64,000 bases of DNA from DATBDN01 sp963715995 (GCA_963715995.1 OY970283.1:2542001-2606000); one strand, 5' to 3'. Shown: positions 35,426 through 47,168, numbered from the stretch's first letter. Translations and numbers: made by a program. The notes: generated by a model from the letters alone, not told the origin.

Positions 35426-35791
35426 CTAAGCCAGCTGCTGGCCGCGCGCCATCTGGCGCTGGACGACCTGGCCTACGAGCTTGACCACGCCTTCGTCGCC
35501 TGACACGCGCAGGCTGCCCTTCTCGTAGGCGCGCGCCCAGTCCTTCAGCCGCCCCTTGGCGGCCAGCTCGTTGAACTCTGGGCGTGCGATCGAGATGTCC
35601 ACGCGGGCATCGGCTGCGGGGTCCTTCTTGATCTCCGGGCCGGGCAGCTCGACACGCCAGATCGGCACGTCGCCTCCATGCGTGCGCAGCTCCAGGCGCA
35701 CCACCAGCTTCAGCTGTCGCAGCGCGGGAACCTCGGAAACGAAGCGATCCAGCGCCTCGGCGATCACCGCGCGTGTGCTCTGGGAGCTCAT
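35426..35791 (-). CDS. Small SCP2-like (sterol-carrier fold) protein
   Basis: 121 residues. The pattern WRVELPGPEIKKDPAADARVDISIARPEFNEL, then a loop and KGSLRVSGDEGVVKLVG near the end, matches the SCP2 domain with its typical glycine-rich LRVSGD turn. It probably binds an acyl or sterol-like lipid in the cytoplasm. There is no signal peptide. Family assignment is by pattern and moderately sure. Confidence 0.6.
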   Translation of the reverse strand: MSSQSTRAVIAEALDRFVSEVPALRQLKLVVRLELRTHGGDVPIWRVELPGPEIKKDPAADARVDISIARPEFNELAAKGRLKDWARAYEKGSLRVSGDEGVVKLVGQVVQRQMARGQQLA

Positions 35792-35816
35792 CTGAACTCA
35801 GTCTCGCATGCGCTGC

Positions 35817-37873
35817 TCAGAGCGAGCCCGACGACGCCGGGTTGATCGGCCGGGGGCGGCCGACGTGGTTGCCCTGCATGAGATCGACGCCGTAGTGACG
35901 CAGCGCGAGCACGGTGGCCTCGTCCTGCACGTACTCGGCGATCGTCTTGTAGCCGAGCGCCTTCGCCACCTGGACGACGGCCTTCACGACCTGCTGATCG
36001 ACGAGGTTGTGCGCGAGGTTGCGCACGAAGTCGCCGTCGATCTTGAGGTAGTTCAGCGGTAGGTGCTTCAAGTAATAGAACGACCCGAAGCCACGGCCGA
36101 AGTCATCGAGTGCGAACCCGCAGCCGAGCCTGGAGAGCCTGGTCGCGAAGTCGACGGCCTCGTCCATGTTCGCGATCGCGGTGGTCTCGGTGATCTCGAG
36201 GATCAGCCGCGACGGGTCGATGGGCGTCTCCTTCATCTCGGCCTCGATCATGCGCGGAATCGTGCCGCCGCCGATCGACTTGGCCGAGACGTTCACCTCG
36301 AGCCTGAGATCGTTCCCGTGCTGCGCGTGCTCGGCGATCAGGTGGATGGCCCTACAGATCATCCAGCGGTCGATCTCCTGGATCAGGTCGAAGCGCTCCG
36401 CGGTGGCCAGGAAGGCGGTGGCCGGGATGACCGTGCCGGTCTCGTCCTCCATGCGCAGGAGCAGCTCGTACTGGGAGACCTCGCCACCCTCGATCGAAGC
36501 GACGGGCTGGCAGTAGACGATGAAGCTCTCGTCCTTGATCGCTCGCCCCAAGCGCTCGCGCCAGTCCATGCGCGCGGTCGTCGAGTGCTCGTCGACGACC
36601 TCGGCGCTGGCCATGCCCACCTGGTCGCGGCCACCCTCCTTCGCGTCGTACATCGCCAGGTCCGCGGCTGCCAGCAGCTCGTCGGGCTCGGCGCCCTTGT
36701 TCGCCTCGCCGAAGCAGGCGATGCCGATGCTGGTCGACAGCTTCACGGGCTGCCCGGCCACCAGCGGGGCATGCTCGCGCACCGCCTTCGCGAGCGCATC
36801 GGCAACGCGCCTGGCCTGCGCCGGCCCGCGGCCGGCAGCAGCACGCCGAACTCGTCGCCGCCGAGGCGCGCGACGACGTCGGTCTGGCGCAGGCGGTCCT
36901 TCAGCATCCCAGCCAGTGAGATCAGGTACTGGTCGCCCGCCTTGTGGCCCTGCGTGTCGTTCAAGAACTTGAAGTTGTCGAGGTCGAAGAGCAGGACGGC
37001 GCCGTCGCCGCCGTAGCGCTCGGTGAAGGCGAGGTGGCGCTCGAGCTCGTCGTGGAAGCGGCGCCGGTTCGGCAGGCCGGTGAGAGCGTCGTGGTCAGCC
37101 AGGAAGCGCAGCTCGTCCTCGACCGAGCGGCGCTCGGTCACGTCCGTGAGCGACGCGACGACCGCACGCGGCAGGTCCTCACCCTCACGGAAGACGCCCT
37201 GGGTGTTGACCGAGACCCACGTCTGCGAGCCGTCCGGGCGCTGCAGCCCGAGGACGCTGTCGGTGACCGCTTCGCCGGTGGCCAGTGTCTGGCTGACGGG
37301 GAACTCGTCGATCGGCATCGGGCTGCCGTCCTCGTGCGTCACCTGCCAGCTTGGGTCCGTGATCGTCAAGCCCTCGAGCGGCTGGCCGTCGGGGTCCAGC
37401 ATCCGCTGGGCGGCTGGGTTGGCCGAGAGGATGCGCCCGAGCCGGTCGATCATCAGGACGCCCTCCTGAAGCGAGTTCAGGACGACGGTGTCGCGCTCGG
37501 CGCGATCGCTCGGCTCCGCCTGGACGACCTGCTTGCGGCCGGTCACGTCGCGCATCAGCGCCACCACCAGGTCGGGCTCGCCCTCGACCGGGCTCGTGGC
37601 GAGCTCGACATCCACGCGCGTGCCGTCCTTGCGCTGGATCGTGGCGTCCCACTCCGGGGCCTCGAGGACCTTCGCCAGCCACCGCTCGAGCTCGGCGGTG
37701 GTGTAGCCGGTCAACGTGGAGACCGCGTCGTTGGAATAGACGATCCGGCCGGTCGGGACGTCGATGATCAGAACGCCCTGCCCCATGCGGGATTGGGCAT
37801 CCAGGACCGCCTCCTGGAGCGCACGCGGCTCGGTGGCCATCTGAGGGTTATCGGCTGAACGCCGCATACCCAT
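35817..37873 (-). pseudogene. PAS-PAS-GGDEF-EAL c-di-GMP protein, frameshifted
   Basis: Two PAS domains (GVLIIDVPTGRIVYSNDAVSTLTGY; EGVLMIDRLGRILSANPAAQRML) precede a GGDEF domain with intact RLGGDEFGVLLPA and LTGLPNRRRF. The frame breaks in the C-rich stretch at about 36823-36827. The rest of GGDEF and an EAL domain follow in another frame: ELLLRM for EAL, NVSAKSIGG, EITETTAIANM, FALDDFGRGFGSF and KIDGDFV. Adding one base restores a protein of about 685 residues that could make and break c-di-GMP. Start is the ATG at 37873 or 37840. A sequence error is as likely as real inactivation. Confidence 0.8.
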
Positions 37874-37885
37874 AGGCCAAAGGCC

Positions 37886-39091
37886 TCAGATCTTGTTTCG
37901 CTCGAGCAACTTCTTGCCGATGACCATGCGCTGAATTTCGGAGGTCCCCTCCCCGATAAGGAGTAGGGGCGCATCGCGGTAGAGCCGTTCGATCTCGTAC
38001 TCCTTCGAGTAGCCGTAGCCACCGTGGATCCGGAACGACTCCTCCACGCAGAAGCGGCCGGTCTCTGACGCGAGCAGCTTCGCCATGCCGGCTTCGAGGT
38101 CGGAGCGCTGCCCCGCGTCCTTCATGCGGGCCGCCTTGAGCGTGACGAGCCGTGCGGCCTCGATCTGCGTGGCCATGTCGGCCAGCTTGAACTGGATCGC
38201 CTGGTGCTGCGCGATCGGCTTGCCGAACGTCTTGCGCTCCTGCGAGTAGCGCAGCGCCAGCTCGAGCGCACGCTGGGCGATGCCGACGCCGCGCGCCGCC
38301 ACGTTCACGCGCCCGACCTCGAGCGCGTCCATCATCTGCTTGAAGCCGTTACCGAGGCCGGCCTCCTCGCCGCCGAGTATGCGGTCCGCCGGACAGGCGT
38401 AGCCGTCGTAGACGAGCTCGGTCGACTCGACGCCCTTGTAGCCCATCTTCTTGATCTGGGGCGGCACGCGCAGGCCTGGGTTCTCGTGCTCACCGGGGGT
38501 CTTCTCCGTGATGAAGCAGGTCATGCCCTTGTAGGGCGGGTCGGCCTTCGGATCGGTCTTCACGAGCACGAACACGAGCGCCGAGCGCAGGCCGTTGGTC
38601 ACCCACATCTTCTGGCCGTTGATCTCGTAGTTGCCGTCGTCGGTCTGCTTGGCGGTGGACTTGATGCCCTGCACGTCGGAGCCGACCTCCGGCTCGGACA
38701 GCGAGAACGCGGCGCGGATCTCGCCCGTGGCCATCTTCGGCAGGAACGTCTCCTTCTGCTCGTCGGTGCCGAACTTCATGAGCAGGTAGGAGCCGATGAA
38801 GTGCGTGTTCACCACGCCCGAGATCGAGATCCAGCCGCGCGAGAGCTCCTCGACGATCATCGCGTAGGTGGTCAGGTCGAGCCCCATCCCGCCGTACTCC
38901 TCGGGGATCGTGACCCCGAACAGGCCGAGCTCCTTCATCTGCTCCACGATGTCCTCGGGGAACTCGTCCTCGTGGTCGAAGTGCTCCGCGTTCGGGAGGA
39001 TCTGCTCGTCGACGAACTGGCGCACCATCTCGGTGATGGCCTTCTGCTCGTCGGTCTTCTCGTAAAAAGCTGCGCTCGTCTCTACCGCCAT
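37886..39091 (-). CDS. Acyl-CoA dehydrogenase, possibly of the ethylmalonyl-CoA pathway
   Basis: 401 residues, FAD enzyme. Marks are FSLSEPEVGSD (flavin site), KMWVTNGLRSA, RVNVAARGVGIAQRALELAL, SQERKTFGKPIAQHQAIQFKLADM and the C-terminal RIHGGYGYSKEYEIERLYRDA, then IGEGTSEIQRM. The catalytic base is in the last region. ELSRGWISISGVVNTHFI recalls, from memory, the dehydrogenase of the Streptomyces MeaA cluster, so methylsuccinyl-CoA is a candidate substrate, although the well-studied proteobacterial enzyme is longer. Isovaleryl- or butyryl-CoA are alternatives. Confidence 0.88.
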   Translation of the reverse strand: MAVETSAAFYEKTDEQKAITEMVRQFVDEQILPNAEHFDHEDEFPEDIVEQMKELGLFGVTIPEEYGGMGLDLTTYAMIVEELSRGWISISGVVNTHFIGSYLLMKFGTDEQKETFLPKMATGEIRAAFSLSEPEVGSDVQGIKSTAKQTDDGNYEINGQKMWVTNGLRSALVFVLVKTDPKADPPYKGMTCFITEKTPGEHENPGLRVPPQIKKMGYKGVESTELVYDGYACPADRILGGEEAGLGNGFKQMMDALEVGRVNVAARGVGIAQRALELALRYSQERKTFGKPIAQHQAIQFKLADMATQIEAARLVTLKAARMKDAGQRSDLEAGMAKLLASETGRFCVEESFRIHGGYGYSKEYEIERLYRDAPLLLIGEGTSEIQRMVIGKKLLERNKI

Positions 39092-39098
39092 TGGCGGC

Positions 39099-39104
39099 AC
39101 TTTA
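39099..39104 (-). promoter_or_regulatory. -10 box of the acyl-CoA dehydrogenase gene
   Basis: On the minus strand TAAAGT stands 7 bases before the ATG at 39091; no ribosome site is present. It favours this ATG over the GTG at 39100. Confidence 0.55.
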
Positions 39105-39133
39105 CGCGGTCGATTGCAAGCCGAAAGGCCCGC

Positions 39134-39763
39134 TCAGAAGCCGAGCGGGTGGCGCACGGTGTAGCCGTGCGCGGAGCGCATCGACGACGACCAGCGCGAG
39201 CTCAGTGTGTGCGACGCGCGATGGCCGCGGTGGTTGCGAGCGCTGGAGACGATCGGCGTGCGCATGCTGGTGTCGAAGCGCAGGCCGGCGACAACCATGT
39301 ACGCGTGCCCCGGGTTCGTGTAGATCGTGACCCAGTCGCCGACACCCTTCTCGCCCCAGCTCATGAAGCTGGAGGAGTCGAGCGGCGCATCCAGCAGGCC
39401 GCCTCCGTGAAGGGCGTAGGACACCGAGCCGGAGCAGTCGTAGCCGCGACCCGAGAACTTCGCGTTGTGCCCGCCGCCGTAGATGTAGGGCAGCGTCGCG
39501 ATCTTGTTGCCCGCGGCGATGATCGCCTGGACCTCGGGCGGAGCGTCCGCGGGAGCGATCGCCGTGCCGTTCGGCAGCAGCATCGCCTTGCCGTGGGGCT
39601 GGAACTGCGGATCGTCAGGGCTCGTACCACCGGAGCTCGGTGACGAGGAGGGGTCACTGCCGCCCGCACTCGAGTGCGCGGTGGCAACTGCCGGGATTGC
39701 GCATGCGACAAGGCACGCGAACGCGGCAATGCAAAAACGGATGTGTCTAGTGAGCCCCGACAT
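39134..39763 (-). CDS. Secreted NlpC/P60 peptidoglycan endopeptidase
   Basis: 209 residues. A signal peptide (HIRFCIAAFACLVACAIPAVATA) and a Ser/Gly/Pro linker lead to the NlpC/P60 domain (about 95-180). The nucleophile cysteine is in YDCSGSVSYAL and the histidine in NPGHAYMVVAG; LPYIYGGGH is the entry strand. It cuts stem peptides of peptidoglycan outside the cell. It stands directly behind a c-di-AMP riboswitch, as many actinobacterial wall hydrolases do. AGAGAGA before the ATG is the only ribosome-site candidate and abuts the riboswitch. Confidence 0.88.
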   Translation of the reverse strand: MSGLTRHIRFCIAAFACLVACAIPAVATAHSSAGGSDPSSSPSSGGTSPDDPQFQPHGKAMLLPNGTAIAPADAPPEVQAIIAAGNKIATLPYIYGGGHNAKFSGRGYDCSGSVSYALHGGGLLDAPLDSSSFMSWGEKGVGDWVTIYTNPGHAYMVVAGLRFDTSMRTPIVSSARNHRGHRASHTLSSRWSSSMRSAHGYTVRHPLGF

Positions 39764-39767
39764 TCTC

Positions 39768-39896
39768 TCTCGTACGCCTGCGGAGTTAGCTGACGGGCTC
39801 GCGCTGAAAGAGCTCGCGCGCTTCCTCGAAAGGAAGTTCGCCCCAACAACCTGGTTCCCCCGCTCCGGGCAAGCCCGGATTCGGCGTGGCGTTACC
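39768..39896 (-). ncRNA. Cyclic di-AMP riboswitch (ydaO/yuaA type)
   Basis: The minus strand carries the conserved blocks in order: GCCGAATCC, GGGGGAACCA (39852-39861), GGGGCGAA and CCCGTCAGCTAACTCCGC (about 39780-39797), then a closing GGCGT that can pair with ACGCC at the 5' side. This is the actinobacterial form of the c-di-AMP riboswitch. It ends less than 10 bases from the NlpC/P60 start, so ligand could control translation as well as termination. Confidence 0.88.
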
Positions 39897-39942
39897 GTAG
39901 CAAACGGGCAGGCAGCCCGTCTGCTTTCACCACCCTCCTCTC

Positions 39943-41358
39943 ATGCCCGGCTGGAACTTCGCTTCAAACATCCTGACCTCGCTTCCAGGGGATCGCCGGG
40001 GCCTCGTGGCGCTTGGCCGCGACGGTTCTCGCAACGAATGGACCTTCGCCGAGATCGATGCGGTTTCCTGCCGCTTTGCAGGCTCTTTGCAGGATCTCGG
40101 GATCGGGAAGGGCGACGTGGTGCTCACCCTGATGGGGAACACGGCGGAGTGGGTCTTCACGCTGGTCGCTTGCTGGCGGATCGGAGCCGTGGCACTGCCC
40201 TGCAACACCCAGCTGACGCCCCACGACCTGGAGAGCCGGATCGCGCTCGTAGAGCCAAAACTGGCCGTTTTCGGAGCCGATCAGGAGGCGACGCTTGCGG
40301 GAGCAGCGCTTGCGAAGGTGCCAGGCACCGCGCTCGCGGCGGGCGAAGCGCTCATCGAGGTCGCCCCGCTGACCGACGACGACCCGGCACTGATCGTCTT
40401 CACCTCGGGGACGGCCGGCGAGGCCAAGCCGGTGCGCCACGGGCAGCGCTACCTCGCCAGCCAGCACATCCAGGCCGAGCACTGGTTCGGCGCCCGCGAG
40501 GGCGACCTCTGCTGGTGCACCGCCGCGTCGGGCTGGTCGAAGTCGTCGCGCAACGCGTTCGTGGCCGCCTGGGTGCGCGGCGCCGCCGCGCTGGTCCACG
40601 ACGGCCGCTTCGACCCTGCCGAACGGCTCAAGATCGTCGAGCGCGAGCAGGTGAACGTGCTCTGCATGGCGCCGACGGAGTACCGGGCGATCGCCAAGCG
40701 GATCGAGCTCCGTCCCCTCCCCTCCCTGCGCCATGCCGTTGCCGCGGGCGAGCCGCTCAACCCCGAGATCGTCGAGCGCTGGCGCGACGAGGTTGGAGTG
40801 TCGATCCACGACGGCTACGGGCAGACCGAGACCGGCGCGCTCACGGGCATGCCGATCGGCGAGCCGGTCCGGCCGGGGTCCATGGGCAAGCCGCTGCCCG
40901 GCTTCGATCTGTGGGTCGAGGGCGGCGAGCTCGTGCTCGACCCCTCCACGGTGCCGACGATCACGATCGACGCGCCACCCGCCACCTGGCACACGGGCGA
41001 CCGCGTGCGCGAGGATGAGGACGGCTACCTGTGGTTCGAGGGCCGCGCCGATGACGTGATCATCTCGGCCGGCTACCGGATCGGCCCGTTCGAGGTGGAG
41101 TCGGCGCTGGTGTCGCACGAGGCGGTCGCCGAGGCCGCAGCGGTTGCGGCGCCGGACGAGGTGCGCGGCGCCGTGGTGCGGGCCGTGGTCGTGCTGCGCA
41201 GCGGCTACTCCCCGAGCGACGACCTCGTGCGCGAGCTCCAGGAGCACGTGAAGGCTGCGACCGCGCCGTACAAGTACCCGCGCATCGTGGAGTTCGCCGA
41301 CGCTCTGCCGAAGACCGCCAGCGGCAAGATCAAGCGAGCCGAGCTGCGGCGCGCCTGA
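39943..41358 (+). CDS. AMP-forming acyl-CoA synthetase
   Basis: 471 residues, ANL superfamily, similar to medium-chain acyl-CoA synthetases. The P-loop is IVFTSGTAGEAKPVRH (the usual second T is A), then YGQTETGALTG, the hinge YLWFEGRADDVIISAGYRIGPFEVE and the catalytic lysine in PKTASGKIKRAEL. It is shorter than usual (about 530) through a trimmed N-terminus. It activates a fatty or carboxylic acid; the chain length is not predictable. It is divergent from the riboswitch-NlpC unit. Confidence 0.88.
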   Translation: MPGWNFASNILTSLPGDRRGLVALGRDGSRNEWTFAEIDAVSCRFAGSLQDLGIGKGDVVLTLMGNTAEWVFTLVACWRIGAVALPCNTQLTPHDLESRIALVEPKLAVFGADQEATLAGAALAKVPGTALAAGEALIEVAPLTDDDPALIVFTSGTAGEAKPVRHGQRYLASQHIQAEHWFGAREGDLCWCTAASGWSKSSRNAFVAAWVRGAAALVHDGRFDPAERLKIVEREQVNVLCMAPTEYRAIAKRIELRPLPSLRHAVAAGEPLNPEIVERWRDEVGVSIHDGYGQTETGALTGMPIGEPVRPGSMGKPLPGFDLWVEGGELVLDPSTVPTITIDAPPATWHTGDRVREDEDGYLWFEGRADDVIISAGYRIGPFEVESALVSHEAVAEAAAVAAPDEVRGAVVRAVVVLRSGYSPSDDLVRELQEHVKAATAPYKYPRIVEFADALPKTASGKIKRAELRRA

Positions 41359-41368
41359 CGGCGCTGGG

Positions 41369-41374
41369 TAGCCT
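41369..41374 (+). promoter_or_regulatory. -10 box of the thioredoxin-domain gene
   Basis: TAGCCT stands 7 bases before the ATG at 41382, within 25 bases of the preceding stop. It suggests a separate leaderless transcript. Confidence 0.5.
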
Positions 41375-41381
41375 CGAAAGG

Positions 41382-43315
<1,934 letters not shown>

Positions 43316-43319
<4 letters not shown>

Positions 43320-44890
43320 ACGCGTGGGCACCGCTGCGGCATCGGGTATTCCGCGCACTCTGGATCGCGCAGACCGTCTCGAATGTCGGCACCTGGATGC
43401 AGACCGTCGGCGCGCAGTGGCTGATCGTCTCGCTCGGCGGCACGGCACTGACCGTCTCGCTCGTGCAGACAGCCACGACGTTGCCCACGTTCCTGATCGG
43501 GCTCCCCGCGGGGGCGCTCGGTGACATCCTCGATCGCCGCAAGCTCATGCTCGGCGCACAGGGCTTCATGCTCGTCTGCGCAGCCGCTCTGGGAGTGCTC
43601 ACGGTCCTGCACGAGATCGGCATCGCGACCGTGCTCGCCCTGACATTCGGGATCGGGCTCGGCTCGGCGCTACTGCGGCCGTCGTGGCAGGCGGTCCAGC
43701 CCGAGCTGGTCGAGCGCGACGAGATCCCGCAGGCCTCTGCGCTCAACGGCGTCTCGATGAACATGGCGCGGGCGGTCGGGCCTGCGATCGGCGGCGTGGT
43801 CGTAGCGGTGATCAACGCGGGCGCCGTGTTCATCGCCAACGCTGCCTCGTTCGTCGGCGTGATGGGCGTGCTCGTGTGGTGGAAGCGACCCCCGCAGGAG
43901 TCGGCGCTCGGCGCCGAGCACGTCACGCATGCGATCCGCGTTGGCACGCGCTTCGTCCGCCACTCGCCGCGCTTACGCTCGGTGCTCACCCGCACGCTCT
44001 CCTTCTGTCTCTTCTCGAGTGCGCTCTGGGCGCTGCTGCCGGTGATCGCTCACGAGCGCCTCGGCATGGGCTCGGGCGGCTACGGCGTGCTGCTGGCAGC
44101 GGTCGGGATCGGGGCGATCGCTGGCGCCTTCGTGCTGGCCGCCGCGCGCGCGCGCTGGTCCGCGGACCACGTGGTCGCCGCCGCCACGCTGGCGTTCGCG
44201 CTCGTCGCGATCGTCCTCGCATGGTCGCGCTCGACGGTGCTGGTGGCCATCGCGCTCGCAATCGGCGGCATGGCCTGGATCTCAGTGTTGAGCTCGTTCA
44301 ACGCCAGCGCTCAGGTGGCGCTGCCGGCATGGGTCCGGGCGCGCGGGATGGCCACCTACCTGCTGGTCTTCCAGGGCGGCCAGGCAGCCGGCAGCCTGAT
44401 CTGGGGAACGCTCGCCACGCACACGAGCACGTCGGTGGCGCTGAGCGCCGTCGCCGCCGGGCTCGTTCTCGCCCTGCTCATCTCCTCGCGGCGACACAAA
44501 CTGGCGACCACCGTCGAGCTCGACATGACGCCCGTCAACCACTGGACCGCTCCCGAGCTCTCGATGGAGCCTGACCCCCACCGCCCGGTGCTCGTCACGA
44601 TCGAGTACCGCGTCGCGCCCGAGAACCACGATCGCTTCCGCGACGAGATGCAGCGGCTCGGCCGCTCGCGCCGGCGCACGGGAGCGGAGCGCTGGAGCCT
44701 CTACCAGGACGCCGCCGACCCGAACCGCTTCGTCGAGAACTACCTGGTCGACTCGTGGGAGGAGCACATGCGCCAGCACTACGAGCGTCAGACCGCGCTC
44801 GACCAGGCGATCCAGCAGCGCGTCCACGATCTGACCGAGAACGGCGCCGAGCCCACCGCGCAGCACCTGATCTTCGCCTACGACGGTTGA
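43316..44890 (+). CDS. MFS_3 (EntS-like) exporter with C-terminal cytoplasmic domain
   Basis: 524 residues from a GTG. The first 400 hold 11-12 helices with FRALWIAQTVSNVGTWMQTVGAQWLIV and GALGDILDRRKLML, the MFS_3 signature. The last 100 (VLVTIEYRVAPENHDRFRDEMQ, WSLYQDAADPNRFVENYLVDSWEEHMRQHYE) form an ABM-like soluble domain that this MFS_3 group often carries. Probably an exporter of a small molecule; substrate unknown. Confidence 0.88.
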
Positions 44891-44900
44891 TCGCCCTACA

Positions 44901-45584
44901 GTGAGCCGCCGCATGGCAGTGACCCGCCGGCTGATCGTGTTCGCCGCAGCGCTCGTGCTGGTGCTGCCGGTCGCCGCAGTCGCGGCGTCCAAGCTCCACC
45001 ACATCACCGGGAACAAGAAGGCCAACCGGCTGAACGGAACCGCGCGCCGCGACGTGATCGCCGGGCGCGGCGGCAACGACCGGCTGCGCGGACGCGGCGG
45101 CGACGACTACCTGTTCGGCGACACGGGCAACGACACGCTCTTCGGCGGCGCCGGTGCAGATCGGCTCTACGGCGGCGCGGGCAAGGACATCCTGTTCGGC
45201 CAGGCCGGGGACGACCGTCTCTCGGGCTCATCCGGCAGCGACGAGCTCTCCGGTGGAGTTGGCAATGACCGCCTGAACGGCCAGGCAGGTGACGACGACG
45301 TGCTCGGCGGCCCCGGCAACGACCACCTGACGGGAGCGGCAGGCGACGACGTGGTCGACGGCGGAACGGGCAACGACGTGATCTCGGGCGGCCCCGGCGC
45401 CGACGACCTGCGCGGCGGGTACGGCGACGACGTGATCTACGCGCGCGACGGCAACACCGACGACACGATCGACTGCGGGCCGGGGACCGCCGACAAGGCG
45501 ATCGTCGACGAGGAGGAGGACGGGGTCATGAACTGCGAGACCGTGGTGGTGCCCGTCGTGACGACGCCGCCGGGCGCGAAGTAG
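44901..45584 (+). CDS. Secreted RTX/hemolysin-type calcium-binding repeat protein
   Basis: 227 residues (GTG at 44901; the ATG at 44913 is an equally good start). A signal peptide (RRLIVFAAALVLVLPVAAVAA) is followed by about 13 nonapeptide repeats of the form GGxGxDxLx (GGNDRLRGR, GGAGADRLYG, GGPGNDHLTG), forming a calcium-filled beta-roll. The end (DTIDCGPGTADKAIVDEEEDGVMNCE) is a common actinobacterial cap. No enzymatic domain is present; it is likely structural at the cell surface. Confidence 0.88.
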   Translation: MSRRMAVTRRLIVFAAALVLVLPVAAVAASKLHHITGNKKANRLNGTARRDVIAGRGGNDRLRGRGGDDYLFGDTGNDTLFGGAGADRLYGGAGKDILFGQAGDDRLSGSSGSDELSGGVGNDRLNGQAGDDDVLGGPGNDHLTGAAGDDVVDGGTGNDVISGGPGADDLRGGYGDDVIYARDGNTDDTIDCGPGTADKAIVDEEEDGVMNCETVVVPVVTTPPGAK

Positions 45585-45669
45585 GCGTCAACCGACCGGC
45601 CCGCCTGTCGAGCCAGTTCATACCGGCGGTCCCATCTCATGGCGCCGCTGCCCCAGCACACTTCGCCGC

Positions 45670-46401
45670 ATGGGGGCACGGCGGCGGATCGTCGCGTTCG
45701 GCGGCGGCGGCTTTTCGATGGAGCGCGACAACACGCTGCTCGACGACTACGTGCTCGGGCTCGCGGACGCCGAGCGGCCGCGTGTCTGCTTCCTGCCGAC
45801 GGCCAGCGGTGACGCCGACCACTACATCGTTCGCTTCTACCGCGCGTTCGACTCCGCTCGCTGCGAGCCGTCGCACGTGTCGCTGTTCCGGCGCGACGGC
45901 GGCGCCGCTGACATCCACCAGCACATCCTCGACAGCGACCTCGTCTACGTCGGCGGCGGCAGCGTGGTCAGCCTGCTCGGCACCTGGCGCGCTCACGGGC
46001 TCGATGCCACTCTGCGCGAGGCCTGGATGCGCGGGACCGTTCTGTGCGGAGTCAGCGCCGGCTCGCTGTGCTGGTTCGAAAGCGCTCTGAGCGCATTCCA
46101 CGGTGATCCGCAGCTGGTCGACGGGCTCGGCCTGCTGCCGTTCTCGAACTGCGTCCACTTCGACTGCGAGCGCGAACGCGAGGGCGCCTTCCGCCAGCAC
46201 CTGCTGGACGGCATGTGCGCCGGCTATGCGGCGGAGGACGGCGCCGCGCTGCACTTCGAGGGCGAGAGGCTGGCCGAGGTCGTCAGCTCCCGCCCCGCCG
46301 CGCGCGCCTACCGCATGCGCCGTACCGACGCCGGGCGCGTCGAGCGCCGCGGCCTGACCGTCCGCTACCTCGGGAAACCCGCGCTGCGGCTGGCGGCGTG
46401 A
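45670..46401 (+). CDS. Peptidase S51 (dipeptidase E-like), first tandem copy
   Basis: 243 residues. The S51 fold shows RRIVAFGGGGFS, RVCFLPTASGDADHYI, LVYVGGGSVVSLLGTWR and the serine nucleophile elbow LCGVSAGSLCWFE. GLLPFSNCVHFD supplies the histidine region. Members cleave Asp-X dipeptides or cyanophycin. There is no signal peptide. The next gene is a paralog overlapping by 4 bases. Confidence 0.88.
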   Translation: MGARRRIVAFGGGGFSMERDNTLLDDYVLGLADAERPRVCFLPTASGDADHYIVRFYRAFDSARCEPSHVSLFRRDGGAADIHQHILDSDLVYVGGGSVVSLLGTWRAHGLDATLREAWMRGTVLCGVSAGSLCWFESALSAFHGDPQLVDGLGLLPFSNCVHFDCEREREGAFRQHLLDGMCAGYAAEDGAALHFEGERLAEVVSSRPAARAYRMRRTDAGRVERRGLTVRYLGKPALRLAA

Positions 46402-47162
46402 GCGAGAACCGCCGCATCGTTGCGATGGGCGGCGGAGGGTTCAGCTGCAGGCCGGGCGATCCTGAGCTCGACCGTTATGTGCTGGAGCAGGCGCCGGTGC
46501 CGGTGCCGCGCATCTGCCTGCTGCCAACGGCGAGCGGTGATCCTGACGACCAGATCCAGCGCTTCTACCGCGCCTTCCACGAGCTCGACTGCACTCCCTC
46601 ACACCTGTCGCTCTTCCGTCTGGGCAGCCGTCCCGTGGACATCCGCGAGCGCATCCTCGCCCAGGACGTCGTCTACGTCGGCGGCGGCAGCATGTCCAAC
46701 CTGCTGGCAATCTGGCGCGTGCACAAGCTCGACGAGATCCTCTACGAGGCGTGGCGCCGCGGCATCGTGCTGGCCGGCATCAGCGCCGGCTCTATGTGCT
46801 GGTTTCGCACCGGCGTGACCAAGAGCCACGGCGACCCGCGTATCGCGGGTGGCCTGGGCTTCCTTCCGTTCAGCTGCTCGGTGCACTGGCGCTCGGAGCC
46901 CGACCGCCGGCTGGTGTTCCGCAGCGCCGTCCGCGGCGGCCAGATCACTGCGGGCTTCGGCATCGACGACGGCGCCGCGCTGCTGTTCAGGGGCACGGAG
47001 CTGGCCGACTCGGTGCGCACCGCCGGCTCGGCCGGAATCCTCGAGCTCGACGCCGACGGCGAGCGAGCACTCGAAGCGCGTGAGCTGGCGGCACCGGAGC
47101 CAAGCGGCGAGATCCTCCTGATCGAGGAGTACCGCGAAGCGCGCCGCCGCAGCGCCGGCTGA
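46398..47162 (+). CDS. Peptidase S51 (dipeptidase E-like), second tandem copy
   Basis: 254 residues from a GTG overlapping the first copy's stop. Motifs parallel those of the first: RRIVAMGGGGFS, RICLLPTASGDPDDQI, VVYVGGGSMSNLLAIWR, LAGISAGSMCWF and LGFLPFSCSVHW. The pair arose by duplication and has diverged mainly in the C-terminal third (the second copy ends GEILLIEEYREARRR). The two may form a heterodimer or have different specificities. Confidence 0.88.
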   Translation: MSENRRIVAMGGGGFSCRPGDPELDRYVLEQAPVPVPRICLLPTASGDPDDQIQRFYRAFHELDCTPSHLSLFRLGSRPVDIRERILAQDVVYVGGGSMSNLLAIWRVHKLDEILYEAWRRGIVLAGISAGSMCWFRTGVTKSHGDPRIAGGLGFLPFSCSVHWRSEPDRRLVFRSAVRGGQITAGFGIDDGAALLFRGTELADSVRTAGSAGILELDADGERALEARELAAPEPSGEILLIEEYREARRRSAG

Positions 47163-47168
47163 AACGAG

